Origin: Actinocrispum wychmicini
GTDB taxonomy: Bacteria; Actinomycetota; Actinomycetes; Mycobacteriales; Pseudonocardiaceae
Reading direction: 5' to 3'
NCBI RefSeq assembly: GCF_004345645.1
Contig: NZ_SLWS01000002.1
Span: 992,001 to 1,056,000, forward strand
Length of the DNA: 64,000 bases
A program made the translations under genes and the position numbers. The notes beneath the pieces are model-generated. The model searched no databases and was not told the origin of the DNA. It saw nothing but the letters and a program-made list of their open reading frames with translations. Positions 36,702 to 53,085 of the stretch are shown piece after piece; position 1 is the first letter of the stretch, and each line of letters begins with the position of its first letter.

Positions 36702-38162
36702 TCACACGCCGGTGCGGCTGGCCTCGTAGTAGTCGCGGAGCATCTTGACCAGGCTCGGGTGGATCCGGGACGCGGCCAGGAGCTCGGGCGGCGGAACGAA
36801 CTGCGGGTCGAAGTCCTCCGCCCACTTGGTGTACGAGGGTCGCATGTTGTACTCGACGATGACCGGCCAGTCGACCGTCACCTGCCAGTTGTACTCCCAG
36901 CCGGTGGCGAGCATGTGCGTGACCGCCTGGTCCACCGCCTCCTCGCGGGTCATCGGCTGGATCGGCGCCCGGACCGGCCGGAACCGCTCAAGTTCGAGCT
37001 GCGGCTCCTCGCCCAGGATCCGCGCGGCCATCTCCTTGGCCAGCAGCGGCGACAGGTGCAGGCCGTCGCGGTACGTGCCGGTCATCATCCACAGGCCGGC
37101 CAGGCCCTCCGTCTGGCCGAGCAGCGGGAACGCGTCCAGCGACACCGGCCGGTTGCCGACCTGCAGCCGGCTCAGGCCGCTGTTCCACAGGTTGGTCCGG
37201 ACCTGGCGGTGCGCGCAGTCCAGCAGGAACTGCACGTCCCGCAGCACCGGGGTGTCCTGCGGTTCCGGCGTGATGATGTTCGTCGCGCCCACGTACACCT
37301 TGCCGTCGCCGCGCGGGACGATGTGCAGGCCGCAGGCGAACGCGCGGTTCGGCGTCCGGATCACGCTCTTCGGCGAGGTGTTGTCCTCGGTGTCGATCAG
37401 CGCCGACACGCCGTATCCGCTGACCAGGCGCGGCACCCGACGGGCGATGTCCGGGACGGTGTCCAACAGGTCCTGCGAGCGGACACCGGCCGCGAGCACC
37501 ACGTCCTTGGCTGACACCGTTTCCCCGGAGGTGAGGGACACACCCTGGATCTGGCCGTCGGCGTACTCCAGCCGCAGCGCCGACTCCGCGATCAGCACCC
37601 CGCCCGCCAGCAGGTACGACTGCTGCAGCTGGTCGAGCAGCCGGTGCGAGTCGACCGCGTGCTCGCCCGGGATGAAGAACGCCTTCAGCGAACGCTGGCT
37701 GGCGTGCGCGACCATCCACTCGACGTCCGCAGGATCGATGTCCTCGTACGGCTCCTCGTACTTGTCCAGCTGGGTGCGGATGGCCGCGTAGTTGCCTTCG
37801 TCGATCCCCGGGCTGCCGACCGTGTTCAGGTGGACGACCGTGCCGTCGGCGGTCTGCACGTTCGGCTGGCCGGTCTCGTCGGCCAGCTGCTTGGACCACT
37901 CCGGCCACATCTTCCGGGCCTGCACGTCCATGTCCAGCTTGTACCGGCCGTGGTCGCTGGCCACCAGGGTGGTGGTGACCTCGCCGAAGCAGCCGTTCAT
38001 CGCGCCCGCCGCCGTCGACGCGGCCCACGGCCGGTGCGGCTCGCCGAGCACAGCGACCCGTACCTTGCGCCTGGCAAGGGTGAGGCCGAGCGAGAGACCG
38101 AGCGCGCCGTTGCCTACCACGACGACGTCGTAGGGCCGCTTGTCCGACTCAGTGAGTGACAC
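36702..38162 (-). CDS. FAD-dependent oxidoreductase (DAO / glycine-oxidase-like)
   Basis: A 486-residue flavoenzyme of the D-amino-acid oxidase fold. FAD motif VVVVGNGALGLSLGLTLARR is at residues 13-32, and the conserved Ala-rich GAMNGCFGEV loop is near residue 53. The C-terminal GLWMMTGTYRDGLHLSPLLA flavin-contact segment is near residue 365. The family oxidises amines of amino acids or secondary amines to imines. It has a C-terminal extension of about 100 residues beyond the typical ThiO length. It lies 21 bp after the PapC fusion gene and should act on an aminophenyl amino acid or ketoamine (inference). Confidence 0.85.
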   Translation of the reverse strand: MSLTESDKRPYDVVVVGNGALGLSLGLTLARRKVRVAVLGEPHRPWAASTAAGAMNGCFGEVTTTLVASDHGRYKLDMDVQARKMWPEWSKQLADETGQPNVQTADGTVVHLNTVGSPGIDEGNYAAIRTQLDKYEEPYEDIDPADVEWMVAHASQRSLKAFFIPGEHAVDSHRLLDQLQQSYLLAGGVLIAESALRLEYADGQIQGVSLTSGETVSAKDVVLAAGVRSQDLLDTVPDIARRVPRLVSGYGVSALIDTEDNTSPKSVIRTPNRAFACGLHIVPRGDGKVYVGATNIITPEPQDTPVLRDVQFLLDCAHRQVRTNLWNSGLSRLQVGNRPVSLDAFPLLGQTEGLAGLWMMTGTYRDGLHLSPLLAKEMAARILGEEPQLELERFRPVRAPIQPMTREEAVDQAVTHMLATGWEYNWQVTVDWPVIVEYNMRPSYTKWAEDFDPQFVPPPELLAASRIHPSLVKMLRDYYEASRTGV

Positions 38163-38183
38163 GGGAATTCCCTTCTTGAGGTA

Positions 38184-42737
<4,554 letters not shown>

Positions 42738-42738
42738 C

Positions 42739-44073
42739 TCACATCCTCTGGTAGAGAACCGGGACCTTGTCCCGTTCGGTCCGCGCGAACATCTCGGTGC
42801 CCACCCGTTCCACCGTGAACCCGGCGCAGCGCGGGCCGGCGATCACCTGGTGGATGTGGTGGGCCTCGTGCAGCGACTCGGCGACGATCGCCGTGGTCAG
42901 CCCGGCCGGTGTCCGCGGCGACAGCAACAACCGCACCTGGTAGTGCGGGAAATCCCAGAGCACCTGGAACTGGCAGTCCGCCGGGTCGGTGACACCGAGC
43001 CCGGTCAGCCGTTCCATCAGCTGGTCGGCGGACACTTTCCAGGTGTCGACGACGAGTGTCTGCCCGGTCCGGCCGAGCAGCGTGAGCAGCCGCGCCGAAC
43101 TGCCGCACGCGCAGCCCGGCGGCCCCAACCGGCCGCGGTCGCCCACCCAGTAGCGGAACAACGCCATGCCGGTCGTGGACAGTGGCGTCACCAGCACGGC
43201 TCCGGGACTGCCCTCGGGCACTGGTTCGCCCGTGGTCTCGTCCACGATCTCCACCACGACCGCGTCCTCGTGCACGTGGTGGGTGGCGTGTTCCAGGTGG
43301 GGGCACTGGTAGCCAATCGGGCCCGTCTCGGTCGTGGAGTACGCGAACGACCGGATCGTCACGTCGGGCGCGACCGCTTTGATCAGCTCTTGGCGCGCGG
43401 GCCCGACCGGCTCGCCCAGATAGAGGAGATTCCGCAGGTGGCGGCCGGGTTCACGGACGATCAGATCGGTGCCGTACGCGGGTGACGAGACCACTGTGTC
43501 TATGCCGTGCTCGGCCACCAGTTCGGCAACGTGCGGGATCGTCGGCTTCGTGCCGAGCGGGAAGGCCAGCGCCCGGATGCGGCGCAGCACGTCGTGCACG
43601 AACGTGAAAGCGCCGCCGAGCTCGGCCGGATGCATACAGTTGGCGACCTTGCGGGGCAGGTCAGGCGCGGCGGCGCGAACACCGCGGGCGCCGAGCAGGT
43701 TCACCTGCCGGGTGAACTCCCACGAGTGGTACATGACCTTGTTCAGGCCGGACGTGCCGCTGGACCGGATCACCAGGCCCCCGTCATCGTCACCGTCGCC
43801 GAAGAGCAGTTCGGCCGACCTCGGCGGGCAGGCCGCCTCCAGGTCCTGCGGCGCCAGCACAGGTAATCGGGCCAGGTCGGTGACGTCCGTGACCTGGTCG
43901 AGCGCCGGCCAGCGCCGCCGGACCGAGTCGCTCGCACCGGCCGCGGCGAGCATGGCGTGCAGGTTGTTGTCGCGCAGTCTCTCCAGGTCCGGCCTGCTCA
44001 GCGTGGACAAGTCCGTCGCGAGCACGATCGAGCCCGCGACGCCGTTCGGAAGTGAACGTGTCTCAGTGGTCAT
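42739..44073 (-). CDS. PaaK-like adenylate-forming ligase
   Basis: A 444-residue ANL-superfamily enzyme of the phenylacetate-CoA ligase group. The phosphate loop is RSSGTSGLNKVMYHSWEF near residue 103, the ATP motif is YSTTETGPIGYQCP near residue 245, and YWVGDRGRL (A8-like) is near residue 308. A Cys-rich part (QCPHLEH and CACGS) fits the structural zinc seen in PaaK relatives. It probably activates an aryl or acyl acid as acyl-AMP or CoA thioester. First gene of the pap operon, it could supply the acyl partner for the PLP enzyme fused to PapC (inference). Confidence 0.85.
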   Translation of the reverse strand: MTTETRSLPNGVAGSIVLATDLSTLSRPDLERLRDNNLHAMLAAAGASDSVRRRWPALDQVTDVTDLARLPVLAPQDLEAACPPRSAELLFGDGDDDGGLVIRSSGTSGLNKVMYHSWEFTRQVNLLGARGVRAAAPDLPRKVANCMHPAELGGAFTFVHDVLRRIRALAFPLGTKPTIPHVAELVAEHGIDTVVSSPAYGTDLIVREPGRHLRNLLYLGEPVGPARQELIKAVAPDVTIRSFAYSTTETGPIGYQCPHLEHATHHVHEDAVVVEIVDETTGEPVPEGSPGAVLVTPLSTTGMALFRYWVGDRGRLGPPGCACGSSARLLTLLGRTGQTLVVDTWKVSADQLMERLTGLGVTDPADCQFQVLWDFPHYQVRLLLSPRTPAGLTTAIVAESLHEAHHIHQVIAGPRCAGFTVERVGTEMFARTERDKVPVLYQRM

Positions 44074-46701
<2,628 letters not shown>

Positions 46702-46740
46702 ACAGCAACCATACTACGAAGCGCACGAACGAAAACCCCA

Positions 46741-48522
46741 CTACCGGCCCGGAGTTCTCGGCAGCGCCAGGGAGAGTGCGAGGTCGCCGTCGAGGAACAT
46801 CAGGCCGCGGTCGGCGAACTGGTGGAACGCTTCCTGGACGGCTTCGACCGGGTGGCGTAGTTGGAGTTTGCCGTGCACCGCGCGGGCGGTGGTGGGGCGG
46901 TCGACGCAGGCGAGGTAGATGTCGGCGAGGGTGTCGCGGAAGGTGTATGTGCCGGTTCGTTCTGGGTGGCGGGCGTCGTAGATCTCCAGGTAGCCCGGTG
47001 AGGTTCGGTAGGTGAGGCTGGGTGGTGTGGCGCCCTGCCAGGCGTGCGCCCACTCGTCGACAGCCTTGGCCAACGTGGCGTAGACGCTGTCGGGCAGGGC
47101 GTTGTCCGGGGAGTGGTCGTAGAAGTACGCGACCCTGGATATGTCTACTGTGGACGGATAGATCATCCGGTAGCTGCGGTCGGGGTGTCGGGGGCCAAGG
47201 GGGAACTTGTCCGGTTGGCTGAACATCGGGCTGAAGCGTTCCAGCCACACCCGGTCGGCGCCGGCCGGCGGCTGCAGGTGCACGAGGTGGGGCACGGCCG
47301 CGGCCTGGGCTGTGTAGTCGTACTCGGTCTCGCCGGGGAAGCCCCAGAGGATGTTCCAGCTGACGCCGATTCCGTAGTATCTGGCCCACCGCAACAGGTT
47401 GACGTTCTGGGCCGCTCGCACACCCTTGTCCATCAGGCGAAGGACGTGCGAGCTGAGCGACTCGATCCCCGGCTGTACCTGGACGACGCCGCCGCGCGCC
47501 AGGGTTCGCACCTGTGCTCTGGTCAGATTCGCTTTGAGTTCGTAGAAGAACTGGTAGTCGTGGTGTTCCGTGGCGATCACCGGGAACACCTCGGTGAGGT
47601 ACCTGACGTCGAGGATGTTGTCCACGGCCTCGAACCGGAAGGTGCGGTACCGTCGGGACTGGGTGGCGAACTCCGCGAGCACGCGGGACGGTGACTTGGC
47701 GCGGAACCGCATGGTCGAGCCGTTGAGCCCGCAGAACGTGCAGTGGTGCTTGGCGCCCCACCAGCATCCGCGCGCCGACTCGAACGGCAACCAGACGTCG
47801 TTGGTCGGCAACCCCAACTCGGCCGCGCGCGAGAAGTACTCGTCGTAGTCCGGCGGCGGCAGATCGTCGAGCCCGTCGCGTGGTTGCGCCGGGGGTGTAC
47901 CGCCGTCCCGGCTGTAAACACCGGGAATCAATGTAGGGTCCGTTCCCGCCTCGATCGCCTCCAGCAACGCCGGAAACGCCGTGTCCCCCTCACCGATGAC
48001 GGCGTAGTCGACGCAGTCGATGGACCGGACCAGTTCGAGGCCCATCTCACCGTCGAAGTTCGCGCCGCCGAACACGGTCACCAAGTCCGGGTACCGTTCC
48101 TTCAGCCGACGCGCCAACGCGAAGGACGCCACGTTCTGCTGGAACGACGAGCTGAACCCGACGACCCGGAACTCGTGCCACGGGAACCCTTCGACAAGCT
48201 CGTCCAGGTACGCGGGCACGTCCTGCTCCCGGATCCGCAGCAGATCCTCGTCGTCGGTCAGCCGCTCTTCGGGGGCGTCCTGCCCGAACGCCGCCACTGC
48301 GAACAACCAGTCGCCCAGCAGCGGGCGTGGTTGGTCGGCGATGGCCGCGTACCGATCCATGCCGATCCTGCGCACGAAGTCCAGGTTCGCGTGCACTGTC
48401 CGGATCGGAAAGCCGCGCGCCTCACCGATCGCCTTCAACAGTCCAAGTTGGATGGACGGGCGGTCGGCCTGCCGGAACGGCATCGACACCAACGCGGTCT
48501 GCCACATGGCCCGTCCATCCAT
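46741..48522 (-). CDS. RiPP maturation radical SAM protein (B12-binding type)
   Basis: A 593-residue enzyme. A B12-binding-like N-terminal domain (about residues 105-215, FGGANFDGEMGLELV to VIGEGDTAFPALLEA) is followed by a radical SAM core. Its cluster Cys are Cys253, Cys261 and Cys264 in the spacing C-x7-C-x2-C (GCWWGAKHHCTFCGLNG). The MRFRAKSPSRVLAE stretch matches the family known as ribosomal peptide maturation radical SAM protein 1, whose members include C-methyltransferases. It sits 13 bp after the small candidate precursor gene. The start is ATG 48522 or 48507. Confidence 0.88.
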   Translation of the reverse strand: MDGRAMWQTALVSMPFRQADRPSIQLGLLKAIGEARGFPIRTVHANLDFVRRIGMDRYAAIADQPRPLLGDWLFAVAAFGQDAPEERLTDDEDLLRIREQDVPAYLDELVEGFPWHEFRVVGFSSSFQQNVASFALARRLKERYPDLVTVFGGANFDGEMGLELVRSIDCVDYAVIGEGDTAFPALLEAIEAGTDPTLIPGVYSRDGGTPPAQPRDGLDDLPPPDYDEYFSRAAELGLPTNDVWLPFESARGCWWGAKHHCTFCGLNGSTMRFRAKSPSRVLAEFATQSRRYRTFRFEAVDNILDVRYLTEVFPVIATEHHDYQFFYELKANLTRAQVRTLARGGVVQVQPGIESLSSHVLRLMDKGVRAAQNVNLLRWARYYGIGVSWNILWGFPGETEYDYTAQAAAVPHLVHLQPPAGADRVWLERFSPMFSQPDKFPLGPRHPDRSYRMIYPSTVDISRVAYFYDHSPDNALPDSVYATLAKAVDEWAHAWQGATPPSLTYRTSPGYLEIYDARHPERTGTYTFRDTLADIYLACVDRPTTARAVHGKLQLRHPVEAVQEAFHQFADRGLMFLDGDLALSLALPRTPGR

Positions 48523-48535
48523 CCTGGAACCGTTG

Positions 48536-48790
48536 TCACCTGATGATCATCAACGCGGACGGCCGAGGGGACGCGGCGAACTCGACCGCGTCAACCGGAC
48601 CGGCCGTGAAACTCTCCCCGAACTCACCCACGAAGGAGAAGTCGTCCGGCGGTTCGACGACCTGCACGACCGAGCGGGCCGCGTTGAGGAACGCCCACAA
48701 CAGTTTTCTCTGGGAGATGTCCAGCGCTTCCCCGTGGTCGAGTGTGGCCATGAGACGGGAGATCTCCGCCCGTGCTATGTCGTCAGCCAT
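48536..48790 (-). CDS. Candidate RiPP precursor peptide
   Basis: An 84-residue peptide encoded between the BTAD regulator and the radical SAM gene. Residues 5-45 are a helical, leader-like part (ISRLMATLDHGEALDISQ, then LLWAFLNAARSVV). The C-terminal part is extended and rich in Phe, Gly, Glu and Pro (DDFSFVGEFGESFTAGPVDA and a final SALMIIR). There is no Cys, so thioether or lanthionine crosslinks are excluded; C-methylation or C-C/C-O bonds are possible. An AAAGG site precedes the ATG. Assignment as precursor rests on size, position and coupling, not on a known family. Confidence 0.65.
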   Translation of the reverse strand: MADDIARAEISRLMATLDHGEALDISQRKLLWAFLNAARSVVQVVEPPDDFSFVGEFGESFTAGPVDAVEFAASPRPSALMIIR

Positions 48791-48805
48791 GGTGGTGCCT
48801 TTCGG

Positions 48806-51580
48806 TTACGGTGTGATGGTCGCCAGCTTGGCCCGTAGCTGTTCGGCGTCCGGACTGCCCAGCTGGTCGTAGATGTCAAGCGCACCCTGCCACGCTTGCC
48901 GGGCCGCGGCGAGGTCGCCCATGACCTGGTGGGTCTCACCGAGGGACGTGAGCGCGATCGCCTCGCCGCGGCGGTAGCTGTTCTCACGGAACAGGTTCAC
49001 GGCGGTCTGGTAGCACCGGACCGCTTGCTGGTGCCGACCGAGATGCTCGTGCGAGTAGCCGAGGCTGTGCCAGGTCTGGGCCGCGTTGATCTGGTCGCCG
49101 AGTTCCGTTTGCAGCGTAAGGGCTTCCTCGCAGTAGTCGATGGCCTTGCCGTGGTCGCCCCGCAGGGCATGGAACCAGCCGACCGCGTTCAGGCACTTGG
49201 CCTGCCCGGCCCGGTGTCCGGCCGCCCGGAACAGCTCCAACGCTCGCTCGGCGTGCGTCGACGCCTGGGCGATGCGGTTCTGTCGTTCCAGCATCCACGA
49301 CCGGTAATGCTCCACATAGGCCTGACCGATCAGGTCTGCCGCGTCGCGGTACAGGTCGAAGGCGGCGTCGAAACCTTCGGCAGCCTCGTCATACCGGTCG
49401 AGCCAGACCGCGATGCAGCCCAGATAGCAGTGCGCGAACGCCTGTCTGACCGGGTCGCCCAGTCGTTGGGCGGCGGCCAAGGCAACTGCGAGAGCAGTGC
49501 TCTCGTCGCGGAACCGGCCCTGGTGGAACAGAAAACGCCGGGCCAGCCACACGACTTCCCAGACCTCGGCGTCGAACTCAGGCCCCTGATGGACGACGCC
49601 GAGCAGCACCGCACGCTCGGCGGCGAACCACGCCTCCGCCTGAGCGCGGTCGGCGACCTGCTCTGGGGTGACATCCTGCGGTAGCTCCACGAGCGGCGGT
49701 GGTTCTTCGCGGCGGGGATCCAGCAGCCGGTCCGCGTTGTTGGCGCTGTGGATGTAGTGGGCGAGGACGCGTCGAACCGCCGCGGTCCGGTCCGCCGCGT
49801 ACTCGATCAGGTCGGCTTCCTCCGCCGCGTAGGCGCGAAGCAGGTCGTGGCAGGTGAACCGGCCCGGCGCGGACTCCGCGATCAGGTGGGCACGCGCCAG
49901 TTCCGCGACCAGCCGGCGGGCTCTGGCGACCGGCAGGCCGGCCAGGCTCGCGGCGGCCTGGGTGCTGATGTCCGGGCCGGCGTGCAGGCCGAGCAGCCGG
50001 AACAGCCGCGCGGCGTCGTCGGTCAACTGGAGATACGACCACGAGAACACCGCGCGTGGGTCGGTGGCCGGGTCCGCGCTGGAGAACTCGTCCAGGCTGC
50101 CACGGGCCGCGCTGAGCTGCCCGGCCAACGCCGTCAGCGTGAAGTGCGGATGGGTGGCGGCGCGGGCGGCGACCACGGCCAGGGCCAGCGGCAGCCGGGC
50201 GCACGTGGCCACGATGTCGTCCACGGCGGCGGATTCGGTCGTCACCCGGTTCGCGCCGACGCGGGCGGCGAGCAAAGCCCGTGACCCGGCGGAGTCGAGC
50301 AGGTCCAGGGGCAACGGGTGGGCGCCGGCGGCGACCAGACCGGTGAGCAGGTCGCGGCTGGTCACCAGCACGAGGCAGCCGGGCGCGCCGGGCAGCAGCG
50401 GCCGGACCTGCTCGGCGTCGCGGGCGTTGTCCAGCACGATCAGGACCCGCCGGTCGGCGAGCACGCTCCGCCAGAGCCCGACCTGGGCGTCGAAACCGGC
50501 CGGAACACGTTGGTGCGGCACGTCGAAACTGTCGAGCAGGCCGCGGACCGCCTCGGCCGGGGTCACCGGCGAGCCGGCGGGGTCGAAGCCGCGCAGGTTC
50601 AAATACAGTTGGCCGTCAGGGAACTCGCGGCGGACGCGGTGTGCCCAATGCACGACCAACGCGGTCTTGCCGACCCCGGCGGTCCCGGAGACCGTGACGA
50701 TCCGGACCGTCCGCGGGCCATCCCGCAGAACGCCGTCGAGCCGGCCCAGTTCGTTCGCCCGGCCGACGAATCCCGGAACGTCCGGCGGCAGCTGCGCCGG
50801 AGTCGAGAGTGGACTGTCCTTTGCGGACTTGACCGGAGGCTCTCCGCGCAGGATCGTGGCGTGCAGGGCGCGCAGTTCAGGGCCGGGGTCCGCGCCGAGT
50901 TCGTCGGCGAGGCGACGGCGGACCACGGCGAACCGGTCAAGGGCCTCGGCGTCGCGGCCGGCCGCGTGCAGCGCCTTGATCACCAGCACTTCCAGCTGTT
51001 CGGCCAACGGATACTCGTCGACCAGGTCGGGAACAGTGGTGATGACGGCGTCGAACCGGCCGGTCCGCAGCTCGATCTCGCCCCACAGCTCGACCGCTTC
51101 CAGCCGGCGCCGGTGCCAGCTGTCCCGGACCTGGTCGCCCCAGTCGCCCTTTATTCCGGCGAGCGGCGGGCCCCGCCACAGCCGTAATGCCTCGGACAAC
51201 GCGGCAGCGCGTTCGTCGTCTTCGACTCGCGCGTCTTTGCCGCGCTCGACGAGTGCCGTGAACCGGTGCATATCTATTCGGTCCGGATTGATTTCCAGAA
51301 CGTATCCGGCGCTTCTGCGGTCAATGCCCGCTGTCATACCAGTGGCTTGGGCGGCGTTGTTCAGCAGTTGACGAATCCGGCTCAGATGCGAGTAGAGAAC
51401 GTTCCGTGCCTCGACCGGCGGCGCGTCGTTCCACACCCGGTCGACCAGCGTCTCGATCGGCACCGGCCGGCCGGCGTCGACCGCCAGAGCAGCCAGAACA
51501 GCCTGCTGTCTCGGGGTACCGAGGTCGAGATGGCGACCACCGGCCGCCAGCTGGACCTCCCCGAGCAGTCGGAACTCCAT
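48806..51580 (-). CDS. AfsR/SARP-like regulator (winged helix, BTAD, NB-ARC, TPR) of the RiPP locus
   Basis: A 924-residue regulator. Winged helix (residues 1-95: RQQAVLAALAVDAGRPVPIE and LYSHLSRIRQLL) and BTAD (95-250, ending DELGADPGPELRAL) precede an NB-ARC ATPase with P-loop SGTAGVGKTALVVHWAH and Walker B VLIVLDNARDAEQV. At least five TPR units form the C-terminal third (GWFHALRGDHGKAIDYCEEA, LGYSHEHLGRHQQAVRCYQT). ATG 51580 follows GGTGGAG. The stop is 15 bp before the candidate precursor gene, so it is co-transcribed and probably controls this locus. It is divergent from a sigma factor gene. Confidence 0.9.
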   Translation of the reverse strand: MEFRLLGEVQLAAGGRHLDLGTPRQQAVLAALAVDAGRPVPIETLVDRVWNDAPPVEARNVLYSHLSRIRQLLNNAAQATGMTAGIDRRSAGYVLEINPDRIDMHRFTALVERGKDARVEDDERAAALSEALRLWRGPPLAGIKGDWGDQVRDSWHRRRLEAVELWGEIELRTGRFDAVITTVPDLVDEYPLAEQLEVLVIKALHAAGRDAEALDRFAVVRRRLADELGADPGPELRALHATILRGEPPVKSAKDSPLSTPAQLPPDVPGFVGRANELGRLDGVLRDGPRTVRIVTVSGTAGVGKTALVVHWAHRVRREFPDGQLYLNLRGFDPAGSPVTPAEAVRGLLDSFDVPHQRVPAGFDAQVGLWRSVLADRRVLIVLDNARDAEQVRPLLPGAPGCLVLVTSRDLLTGLVAAGAHPLPLDLLDSAGSRALLAARVGANRVTTESAAVDDIVATCARLPLALAVVAARAATHPHFTLTALAGQLSAARGSLDEFSSADPATDPRAVFSWSYLQLTDDAARLFRLLGLHAGPDISTQAAASLAGLPVARARRLVAELARAHLIAESAPGRFTCHDLLRAYAAEEADLIEYAADRTAAVRRVLAHYIHSANNADRLLDPRREEPPPLVELPQDVTPEQVADRAQAEAWFAAERAVLLGVVHQGPEFDAEVWEVVWLARRFLFHQGRFRDESTALAVALAAAQRLGDPVRQAFAHCYLGCIAVWLDRYDEAAEGFDAAFDLYRDAADLIGQAYVEHYRSWMLERQNRIAQASTHAERALELFRAAGHRAGQAKCLNAVGWFHALRGDHGKAIDYCEEALTLQTELGDQINAAQTWHSLGYSHEHLGRHQQAVRCYQTAVNLFRENSYRRGEAIALTSLGETHQVMGDLAAARQAWQGALDIYDQLGSPDAEQLRAKLATITP

Positions 51581-51721
51581 GCAGCGGGCTCCACCTGTTC
51601 GCCATGCCCTGAATGCCGGACTTGTCGAGCCTGCCCCCTCCGCAAGGTCGCCGCAAGGTCGCCGAGCAGGACGTGGCGAAATCGTGAAACAAGACGATTG
51701 TTCTCGAACAGGGGGGCGACA

Positions 51722-52297
51722 ATGCGAAACGAACCATCGACCACCGCTCTGCTGACCCGGGCCGCGCAAGGCGCGGAATCGGCGTGGCAGGAGATCTTCC
51801 GACGCTATACCCCATTCGTGGTGGGCGTGTGCCGGCGTTATCGGATTTACGGCGCGGACGCCGAGGACGTGTGCGGCACTGTGTGGTTGCAGCTGGTGAC
51901 CAACGTGAACGCCATTCGCGACCCGCAGGCACTGCCGGGCTGGCTGGCGACCACCGCCGGCCGCGAGTGCCTGGCGCTGTTGCGGGACAAGCGCCGCCAG
52001 GTGCCCAGCCAGTCCGACGTGGTCGACCGGGTCGAGCCCGCGGTGGACGTGTCCCTGCTCGTCGACGAGCGGCGGGACGCCGTGCGCCGGGCCTTCGACC
52101 GGCTGCCGGACCGCGACCGGGTGCTGCTGTCGATGCTGTTCGCCGACCCGCCGAGGTCCTACGCGGACATCAGCTCGCAACTGGGCATGCCGATCGGCGC
52201 GATCGGGCCGACCCGGCAGCGCTGCCTGGCCCGGGTGCGGCGCAGCGCCGCGATCGCGGCGCTGCTCGCTGACGACGACCATCGCAGGTCCGCCTAG
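51722..52297 (+). CDS. Sigma-70 family RNA polymerase sigma factor (ECF type)
   Basis: A 191-residue ECF sigma factor. Region 2 (about residues 15-80) reads AWQEIFRRYTPFVVGVCRRY, then GADAEDVCGTVWLQL and ALPGWLATTAGRECLALLR. Region 4 (about 125-175) reads RLPDRDRVLLSMLFADPPRS, then YADISSQLGMPIGAIGPTRQ. ATG 51722 follows a G-rich site. It is divergent from the BTAD regulator across 141 bp. There is no adjacent anti-sigma gene, but the converging gene encodes a lipoprotein. Confidence 0.85.
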   Translation: MRNEPSTTALLTRAAQGAESAWQEIFRRYTPFVVGVCRRYRIYGADAEDVCGTVWLQLVTNVNAIRDPQALPGWLATTAGRECLALLRDKRRQVPSQSDVVDRVEPAVDVSLLVDERRDAVRRAFDRLPDRDRVLLSMLFADPPRSYADISSQLGMPIGAIGPTRQRCLARVRRSAAIAALLADDDHRRSA

Positions 52298-52977
52298 GCT
52301 TTCGGGACAGCTCGGGCGATCGCGTCGCACATCCAGTTCGACGTGCCGAACCGGAGGACGACCACCTTGCCGTTGTCCCTGACCGCGTCGCCGCACGGGT
52401 CGAGCTGGTACCCGGTCGGCGCCGCGGTCGCCGTCGGGGTGGCCGTCCGGGTCTGTTGCCTGCCGAACAGGTAGCAGGCCACGGCCCTCGCGGCGTTCCT
52501 CGGATCCTTGTTGACCGCGATGACGACGCCGACGGACGACACGTGGTCGCTGTGCCGGTAGATCCCGATGGCCAGTTCGTCCTCCTGGTACAGGCACCGC
52601 AACCCGTCGGCCGCGTTGACGTAGTAGCCGGCCAGTTTCTTCAAACCGCGCGCGAAGTCCTTGGCCACCGACCTCGCGTTCGGCTCGGCGCCCTCGCCCA
52701 CGTCCGGCATGAGGTCGTCGGCCTCGCCGATCAGGTCGCTGAACGGCAGGCAGGGGTTCTTCTCGCCCAGGATCGTGGCCTCGTGCGGCCTGCCCCGGTC
52801 GAACGCCGGCAGCCAGTGCCCCGTCTTCCCGGTCGCCCGCGAGCAGCCACTCGACGACGTGGGCACCTTGCCGGTGGGATCGGGCAGGCTGCCCACAGCG
52901 TCGTCACAGCCAGCGAGCACGACGGCCAGCAGCAGGGCCGGCACGGCCCGTCGAACAACTCTCCATCTCGGTCGCAT
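52294..52977 (-). CDS. Putative lipoprotein
   Basis: A 227-residue exported lipoprotein with an Arg-rich start, a hydrophobic run and the lipobox LAGC (Cys24). The mature part carries six further Cys, suggesting disulfides, and a Thr/Ala-rich linker (TRTATPTATAAPTG) near residue 180. I do not recognise a family. ATG 52977 was chosen because it places the signal sequence correctly; the frame is open to 53031. Its stop overlaps the converging sigma factor gene by 4 bp. Confidence 0.68.
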   Translation of the reverse strand: MRPRWRVVRRAVPALLLAVVLAGCDDAVGSLPDPTGKVPTSSSGCSRATGKTGHWLPAFDRGRPHEATILGEKNPCLPFSDLIGEADDLMPDVGEGAEPNARSVAKDFARGLKKLAGYYVNAADGLRCLYQEDELAIGIYRHSDHVSSVGVVIAVNKDPRNAARAVACYLFGRQQTRTATPTATAAPTGYQLDPCGDAVRDNGKVVVLRFGTSNWMCDAIARAVPKA

Positions 52978-53085
52978 GACTGGAGGACGACGTACCGGCC
53001 GGGTTGATACAGCGCGAATCCGCGGTATCACCGGCGCCGCCGCCCGCTCTCACGGACGCACACCACTCGACTGTGAGGTCCACCC

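Noticed and set aside
32873..36748. A 1,291-codon rightward open frame antisense to the propeller amidohydrolase
   Set aside because: It is low in complexity and rich in Arg, Gly, His and Val with no family motif. It mirrors the well-supported leftward genes, as expected for shadow frames at this GC content.
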